From Zea mays (taxonomy: Eukaryota; Streptophyta; Magnoliopsida; Poales; Poaceae): a stretch of 64,000 bases of DNA. This document shows positions 57,669 to 64,000 of the stretch, one piece after another. The stretch is taken from assembly GCF_902167145.1 (NCBI RefSeq), contig NC_050098.1:133312207-133376206 (forward strand), written 5' to 3'. The first letter of the stretch is position 1, and each line of letters starts with the position of its first letter. Position numbers and translations under genes: made by a program. The notes below the pieces were generated by a model. That model worked only from the letters and a program-made list of their open reading frames with translations. It was not told the DNA's origin and made no database searches.

Positions 57669-57919
57669 TCACACCCAACCCCTCCTCCTGCCCTTCTAAT
57701 CTAAAATTCAGAAATATAGTCTTAAATCAGAATGAAGTAATCATGAAACAAAATTTAAAAAGGACTTCCTTCTGAAGTTGCAAAGAGAATGACATTCAAA
57801 GAGCAGTTTGCTCTAATAATAACAATAAGCACCCATTTCCTATAAGTCTCACCCTTCGCTTCACCCTGGGAGGACTCTGGCCTGAATCTCGAGGCGAGAT
57901 TCCTTTAAGGGGGGAAGGC
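57669..57919 (+). other. Element E 3' untranslated region and polypurine tract
   Basis: No ORF is present. AAGGGGGGAAGGC (57907-57919) abuts the 3' LTR and is the polypurine tract. Confidence 0.8.
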
Positions 57920-60900
57920 TGTGACACCCCCTGTCACCTAGGGTTTCTCTCAAGTGCTAACCCAAGAGCCATCATTTTATGTGAGAAAAATTGAGCATGA
58001 TTATCAAGTTGATCTAAGAATAAAAGAACCCACTAAGCTTATGCTTAAAAGCATCATGATCAAAACAAATGGGTTTTTCAAAAAGGCAAAAATATGCAAC
58101 CCCAACAAAAACCCTAACTGAGCCCTATGAACAAAATTCAAGAGAATGGGGAAAAGGGTATGAAAAATTTAAAATCATGGCTTGGGCCAAATATAAACAT
58201 GGAAGTATATTTTGATAAGCAACAATAAAGATTGAGGAAGCTTGGCCAAAATAATTCAAATAAAACCCCAAGCAAGCTTCTCAAGTAGGGCCTCAATAGG
58301 AAATTCTGAATTTCAGACCTTGAGCCAAAGATCAATCGTGTTCACCTTGATCCCTAACTCAAATCCTAATGGCCCCATTAACAAAAATGTGCATAACTAA
58401 CCCCTCTGTTGCATGCCAGAAGATGGCATTGGGACGCGAGCCCTAGACACGACAAAACCCTGGATTTGCCTCGGGTTTGAGCAGGGAGACAAACCGGATT
58501 TCCAGGCTCCAAATCTCTGCAACCAGTAGGCAAAATCCTATGACCCCCACACAAGATCGGTAGCTTGTAGGGAGGAGAAGAGGTTTTGTGCACTGACCAA
58601 GGCGAGAGCAGGCTCGGATGGGCGACCACACGCGCCAGAACTTGGGCAGAACGCACGGGCACACGTGTTCTACCCTGGTCGGCACGCCGACGCTCGCCCA
58701 ACCCGCGCGCGCGCTCGCCTCGGCGTTCAGTCAAGTCCGCCGCGCGCCCTTGCCCTCGGTTGTGCCCGCCCGCGCCTATAAAGCCTCCCCGGGCGCACCT
58801 CACTTCACCCCGCGCTCACCACCGCCGGCCAGTCACCCCTCCTTAGCTCCGGCGAGCTCTTTCCCGCCCGCCATTGCCGCCTGAGCTTCGGCCACCGTGG
58901 CCAGCCCACTCCAGTCACCTCCAAGTCGCGCCAGCGCTTCTGTTAGCTCCGCCATAGGCCCGTGAAGCTTTCCAAGCCCTCGAACCCGGCAGAACTTCAC
59001 CGGAAGGCGAAGATCACCCTCGCCGGACTTCGGTCGCCCGCCCCCACTCGTGGACCGAGCACTCCGGTGAGCCATTCTTCGATTCCTCGCGCACACCCCT
59101 TCATTGATCCCTGGTGAAGCTTTCTGACCCGTTTGATTGGTCAATTTCGCCCTGGATAGGCCGGACTCCTCGCCGCCGACGAGCTCCCCCGCCTACGCAC
59201 GCAAACCGGCCAACTCCGACCATCCCCGACGGCGACCCGCACATCATCGTGACCATCAGGACCTCCCCTACACCCTCGGCCACCTCACCGGAGCAATCTC
59301 GCCGCCGGTAAGCCCCTCTGCCCTTTCTTCCGCCGCGGGTACTGTTTAAATTGGGGAAAGGACCTCGGGTTAGGATTAGAAGAACCCAAGGGGTTTTCTG
59401 AGATGTCAGTGACTCATTTGAATAGTAGCCCAGGGACTAGTCTGTAAGGAAAACTTAAAACACCCGCCAGGGACCCCGTTGCAAAGTAGTTTTCCATTTA
59501 ATCAATTCTGTTTAATCTTTTTAATAAACAGAGAACTTAGAAAATTCATAACTTAATGAATTCTTAAGCAAAAGTTGTCAACCTAATTTTGCTAGACCCT
59601 GAATAATATGAGCTACCATTTAAAAATAATGAACCCTATGCTTTCTGTTCTCATTTTTAGAGTTTAAAATTAAAAACAGAAACTGACCAAACCTTGTTTA
59701 ATTAAGGAAAATTAGTTTTGCTTCTGTGCTGAACTTGAGAAAATTTGTAGATATTCAAACCCCATTTAAGCACTGTTTAAAAATAGTAAGAACCCCAGTA
59801 TTGAAAAATTTATTGTAGATATCCATTAAAAGCCATTTCTGCCTAAAACTTAAGAAAATCAGAAAGGCATTAGAAACTAATGAACAGTGAGTGAAATTAT
59901 TTTTCCTAGTTAGGTTAAGTAACAGAGAACCTAGGAAAAATAAACGAACCTCTAGTCTAGATCAGTTTTAAAGTGAAATGTTTTATTTAGCATTATTCCA
60001 ACTAGAAATCAATTATTAGAATTACAAAACCAGACCCAAAATGGATAATAAAAATCCAGTGGACTTTTAACCACCAGAACCCCACTGCAAAAATAATAAA
60101 CACCTCAGCCCATCATTTTAAGTAGGGTAGATAAATATAATATGATATTGAGTCATTTTCCAAATAAATCATGAATAACCCATAATAATACAATAATGGG
60201 CAAATAAAATTTTGCTAGGTCAATGATGAGATAGGCCACCAGAGAAAAATGCAAACCCATTAAAAAGATGCAAAATAATACCTATTGCTAATATTTTATA
60301 AGAAAGGTCATTTAATCCAATTAATGCATACCACCCCTTCCCTTAAGCAAAAAGATGCCAAACTTCAGAATGATTGCTCTTGCGCAAAATAAAAGCTAGA
60401 AAAAATCAAAAATCTGTTGTTTGATATTTTTCATATATAGTGGTAGTAGAAAGCACCCCTTTGGCTAGAAACTTTAGAAAATCCTAGTAAAATAACTAAT
60501 AAGAGTTAATGGCTATAATTTTGTGCCAAGTCATGTTATAGCACCTAAAAGCCAGCAAAAAGAAGTTTTAGAGAATTACGTACTATTAAATGATAGTTGT
60601 AGTTCAAAGCACCCCTTTTACCCAAAAAATTGGTAATTTTGTCCAGAAAGAACTATTCACTTTTTGAACCCCAAATTTTGAAACAGAGAACTATACACCA
60701 GTAATAAGCCACTGTAATTTTTGCAGAATTTATGGAATTTTATTAAGGCAACTTGTAGTTCAAACCCACTCCAAAAACTTAAAGAGAATAAAGAAAAAGA
60801 AGGGAGAAATAAATCTCACTCCAATAAGTCCAACTTGAATTCTTGTCAATTCTCACTAAGACTTTAGAAAGAATTCAGTGGGACCCTAAAAATAAACCTA

Positions 60901-62594
60901 CCACTTAACTTAGCTAAGTTTGATCCAACTCACCAAGTATACCACCCAAAAGTCTCACATAAGTAAGGTTTAACTCTATCTAACTCAAGTAGACCATACA
61001 CCATCAAAAGCTGAAATTACTAAAGCTCATATCATATCATGCATATATCTTACGCATTGCATTCATTAGATTGTAATATCGCCGACGGAGAGTACGTGCT
61101 CATCCCCGAGCAAGGAACTGTCCAAGAGGAGGACTAGGAGCAAGCTTCCGAGGCTGCTATCGAGGATCTCCCTGCAGCCCCAGCTATTGAAGGCAAGCCC
61201 CGGTTTATATGCATAACCGTATTATTATATGCTACTTTACTACACTTAATGCTTGTAGGATTGTAATGTGCACTTAAGTGTAGGAGTTGCTTGAAACCTC
61301 TAGTTGCATGAACTTAGGATTCCTTTTTGAGATGAATACTAGTATGATAGGTCGAGTAACTGCTTGCTAATAAGGATATCGGTAGAAGTCAAGTGATTTT
61401 TCTAGCACTCACGCGAGGTTAGGAATTGATTGTATTCATCTTGATAACGGGATCTATGTTAGTCTATGGACTTGGATCCAGGGAGGATGCCTTGTCCATG
61501 AGACAGGAAAAAGGAATTAAGGATTAATGTGTGGATACCTGAGTCAAGCTTTTGAACGTACTAAGCACATGTCGGGAAAAATGGTAACCGATAAACCTAG
61601 TACCTGAGTGAAGCCGGGCGCGGACTTTATCCCTCATGCGACCTGAGACTGGGTCTCCCATGCTAGCTATGGTGGGTACAAGTGTGGTCACTGCATGGCG
61701 GCAGTCGGGGTCAGTGGAGCATTGTAGGCCAAGGCGGTGAGGCCTGGACGTGAACCGGGAATCGATGGGGACAGTTGTCATGTGCGGGGTCGGAGTACCC
61801 TGACATGCCGTGTGTTTAGGTTTACCTTGCAAGGATAAAACTCGATTCGAATCGTCTGCTTCTCGCAGCTAATGAGAATGCTTGACCCCTTGTACTGCAT
61901 CGAGTAAGAAGTGAAATGAGGTTACATGAGACAATTTGTTGATTGAACTAAATGCTTGTCACCATGTATGCTTAGAAGGAGCAAACCTAGCTAAGATAAT
62001 GATGCTAGAATTTGAAAAGCTAAAAATAAATTTTAGAAACAGCTAGTGCTTTTGGCAAACCAAACCCCTCAGCCAAACAGCTGCATAGTCTAGAGGTAGA
62101 GTAGACTCCTCACACCGGGTAAGTCTAGCTGAGTATTAGTATACTCATCCTTGCTTGTGGCATAATTTTTTGTAGGTGCAATTCAGGAAATGGTTGATGG
62201 TGTGACTTGGCCTACCACCCTTCCACCGGGTTGGACGGTCGAGTGGGATGTTGCTCAGGCAGGAGAGGAGCACGAGGAGTAGTGGGCTAGGCCTTGCCCA
62301 TTTCCTTGATACCGATGACATCGATTATCCACTGCATTTTATTTTGTGAACTCTTATTTGCTACTCAAAAACTCCGATCTATGTAATAATTCAGCACTTA
62401 ATTTGAGGTTTCCTGTTTTATTGTATTTCTCCTATGACTCACCTTCGAGTGAGATTGTGGAATTTGATCCTGGTTAAGTGGCTCTATCATACTAGATCTG
62501 AGGGACTGACGGGTTATTCCGATTTAAGTGTGTTACGGCCCCTGAGGCGTGATTTAGGCACTTAAGCTGGAATAATTCGGGTGGTTCTGCCACA
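57920..62594 (+). repeat. Element E 3' LTR (4675 bp)
   Basis: This is the partner of 47055-51743 with small indels and scattered substitutions. TATA box at 58777-58783, donor-like GTGAGCC and CGCCGGTAAGC sites, and the same exon-like cassette are present. CTCAG (62595-62599) repeats the sequence at 47050-47054. Confidence 0.95.
61068..62282 (+). other. Exon-like ORF cassette in 3' LTR of element E
   Basis: This is the same arrangement as in the 5' LTR. The first piece ends at 61192 before GCAAGC; the acceptor TTTTTTGTAG ends at 62175; the second piece ends with TAG at 62280-62282. Both pieces keep length and frame relative to the 5' copy despite several substitutions, and both copies carry the TAG after QEED. 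Confidence 0.45.
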
Positions 62595-62599
62595 CTCAG

Positions 62600-64000
62600 G
62601 GCACACCAACTTTATGCCAAGCTCAGTAAATGTGAATTCTGGTTAGAAAAGATAGCCTTCCTTAGGCATATCTTGACTTTAGAAGGAATAGAAGTAGACC
62701 CTTCCAAGGTAGAGGCAGTATCAAAATGGAGGCAGCCATCCAACGTCAGTGAAGTTTGAAGCTTTCTGGGAATGGCAGGATATTACTGCCGCTTTATCAA
62801 GGGATTCTCCAGCATAGGAAGACCTATGACGGAGCTCCTCAAGAAAAACCATAAGTTTGTATGGACCCCAAAGTGTGAAGTAAGTTTCTAGATCATAAAA
62901 GAAAAGCTCACGACCGCACCCGTTTTGACACTACCAGATATACATCAGGATTTCGTCATCTTCTGTGATGCCTCGAGGCAAGGCTTAGGGTGCATGCTGA
63001 TGCAAAACGAGAAAGTCATTGCTTACGCATCGCGCCTACTCAAGCCGCATGAGCAGAATTACCCCACCCATGATTTGGAATTGGCAGCCATAGTGCATGC
63101 CTTGAAGATATGGAGGCACTACCTAATTGGGAACAAATGTCACATCTTCACCGATCACAAGAGTCTGAAGTATATCTTCACTCAGCCAGATCTCAACCTC
63201 CGTCAAAGAAGATGGCTGGAACTGATCAAAGATTATGACCTTGAGATTCATTATCACCCCAAAAAGGCCAACGTGGTAGCAAACGCCCTCAGCCGAAAAC
63301 CTTTCGGGATAAAGGGAACCAACTTTTTAGAAGATTGGAAGAAGGAATCAGCTCAACTGAATGCATGTTTGGTAAACAACGGCAGCCTCGAAGTCAAACC
63401 GATGCTAGAAGACCTCATATGCAAAGCTCAACGCCTAGACTCATAGACAACAAGACTTGTGGAAAAAGCTCGCAAAGAACAACTTCCGGACCTCAGGATA
63501 GATGAACAGGGAGCCCTTTGGTTCAAAAATCGTCTGTGTGTACCAAAAGGGGAGGCACGAGAAGTCTTGCTCGAGGAAGTTCACAACTCAGCCTACTCCA
63601 TCCACCCAGGAACTACCAAGATGTACCTAGACCTCAAAACCAGATACTGGTGGAGAGGGATGAAGAAAGAGATAGCACAATATGTGGCCCGGTGTGACAC
63701 TTGCCAATGAACGAAAGCCGAGCACCAGAAGCCTGCCGGCCTATTGCAACCCCTTCCCGTGCCGGAATGGAAGTGGGAAGAAATAGGCATGGATTTTGTA
63801 ACCGGACTACCTCGAACGCAAAAAGGGAATGACTCGATCTGGGTAATAATAGACCGTCTTACCAAGGTAGCCCACTTCATCCCAGTGAAAACTACCTTTG
63901 GAGGAGCCACCCTTGCCGAATTTATCTCAAAGAGATAGTCAGACTCCATGGCATCCCAAGGAAGATAGTGTCAGACAGAGGAACCCAGTTCACCTCCAAA
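62600..64000 (+). pseudogene. Element D end of RT, RNase H and integrase (resumed after element E)
   Basis: The RT thumb (HQLYAKLSKCEFWLEKIAFL) continues from 47054. RNase H follows with [18 protein letters not shown] and [20 protein letters not shown]. Integrase has the HHCC region (EEVHNSAYSIHPG...CDTCQ) and the core start [16 protein letters not shown]. The second catalytic Asp region begins near 63960 in a shifted frame. Stops at 62757 (TGA), 62889 (TAG), 63444 (TAG) and 63708 (TGA) fit changes from CGA or CAG. A frame change occurs near 63930. The gene runs off the window. Confidence 0.92.

Larger units (their letters stand above)
47055..62594 (+). mobile_element. Element E: Tekay/Del-type chromovirus with 4.7-kb LTRs, nested in D
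   Basis: The LTRs are 47055-51743 and 57920-62594, and CTCAG is duplicated at 47050-47054 and 62595-62599. Internal order is primer site, extra ORF, gag, protease, RT, RNase H, integrase, chromodomain, polypurine tract. The internal region is only about 6.2 kb against 9.4 kb of LTR. Over the first 210 bp the LTRs differ at five sites. Several frameshifts and stops make it defective. Confidence 0.95.
41234..64000 (+). mobile_element. Element D: Tekay/Del-type Ty3/gypsy retrotransposon, interrupted and partial
   Basis: The 5' LTR (41234-43975) is followed by a tRNA-Met type primer site, an extra ORF, gag, protease and RT up to 47054. Element E then intervenes, and D resumes at 62595 with the end of RT, RNase H and integrase, running off the right edge. 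Left-flank TATGT (41229-41233) would be its target duplication. Gene order with integrase after RNase H and the tRNA-Met primer site fit chromovirus-like Ty3/gypsy elements; the expected chromodomain lies outside the window. At least ten stops or frameshifts are visible. Confidence 0.92.

Noticed and set aside
1..64000. tRNA, rRNA or microRNA genes
   Set aside because: Apart from tRNA-complementary primer sites in the retrotransposons I saw no tRNA-like or rRNA sequence; the MITE and array hairpins lack evidence for processing.

Overview
This window is a block of plant repeat DNA from a grass genome, most likely maize or a close relative in the Andropogoneae. The evidence is nested Ty3/gypsy LTR retrotransposons of kinds typical of those genomes: one resembling maize Huck, one resembling Grande, another Tat-clade element, and two Tekay/Del-type elements with very long LTRs. 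A CACTA transposon, a Tourist-like MITE and a solo LTR are also present. Family names are my recognition of LTR ends and layout, not search results. I see no intact single-copy host gene.

Layout. Element A (1-5061, minus, cut by the left window edge) shows its 5' LTR, gag, protease and the start of reverse transcriptase. Positions 5062-9823 hold AT-rich DNA with a MITE and short duplications, then the first part of a large tandem unit. Element B (9824-35412, minus, target duplication CCCAC) sits inside that unit. Element B is itself split by element C (12514-24087, minus, target duplication TCGGC). Positions 35413-38562 hold the rest of the tandem unit, a second copy of it, and a minus-strand solo LTR (36391-37014). 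Positions 38563-40142 hold nothing recognisable. A CACTA transposon begins at 40143, and its TNP2-type transposase is cut at 41233 by element D (41234 to the right edge, plus). Element E (47055-62594, plus, target duplication CTCAG) splits D's reverse transcriptase gene.

How the parts relate. B and C share one plan: gag-protease-RT-RNase H-second RNase H-integrase on one strand, a tandem-repeat array after integrase, then TATA-driven, intron-containing genes on the opposite strand running towards that array. D and E share another plan. Each has a tRNA-Met type primer site and an extra sense ORF before gag. In both, the extra ORF and gag start codons lie directly after splice-acceptor-like CAG/TAG sites. 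Their long LTRs look like small genes, with a TATA box, donor sites, and two exon-like ORF pieces that stay in frame across a putative GC-AG intron. All elements carry stops or frameshifts, and most stops are single C-to-T changes at CAG or CGA codons. By eye the LTR pairs differ by about 0.8% in C, 5-6% in B, and about 2-3% in a sampled part of E, which agrees with the nesting order.
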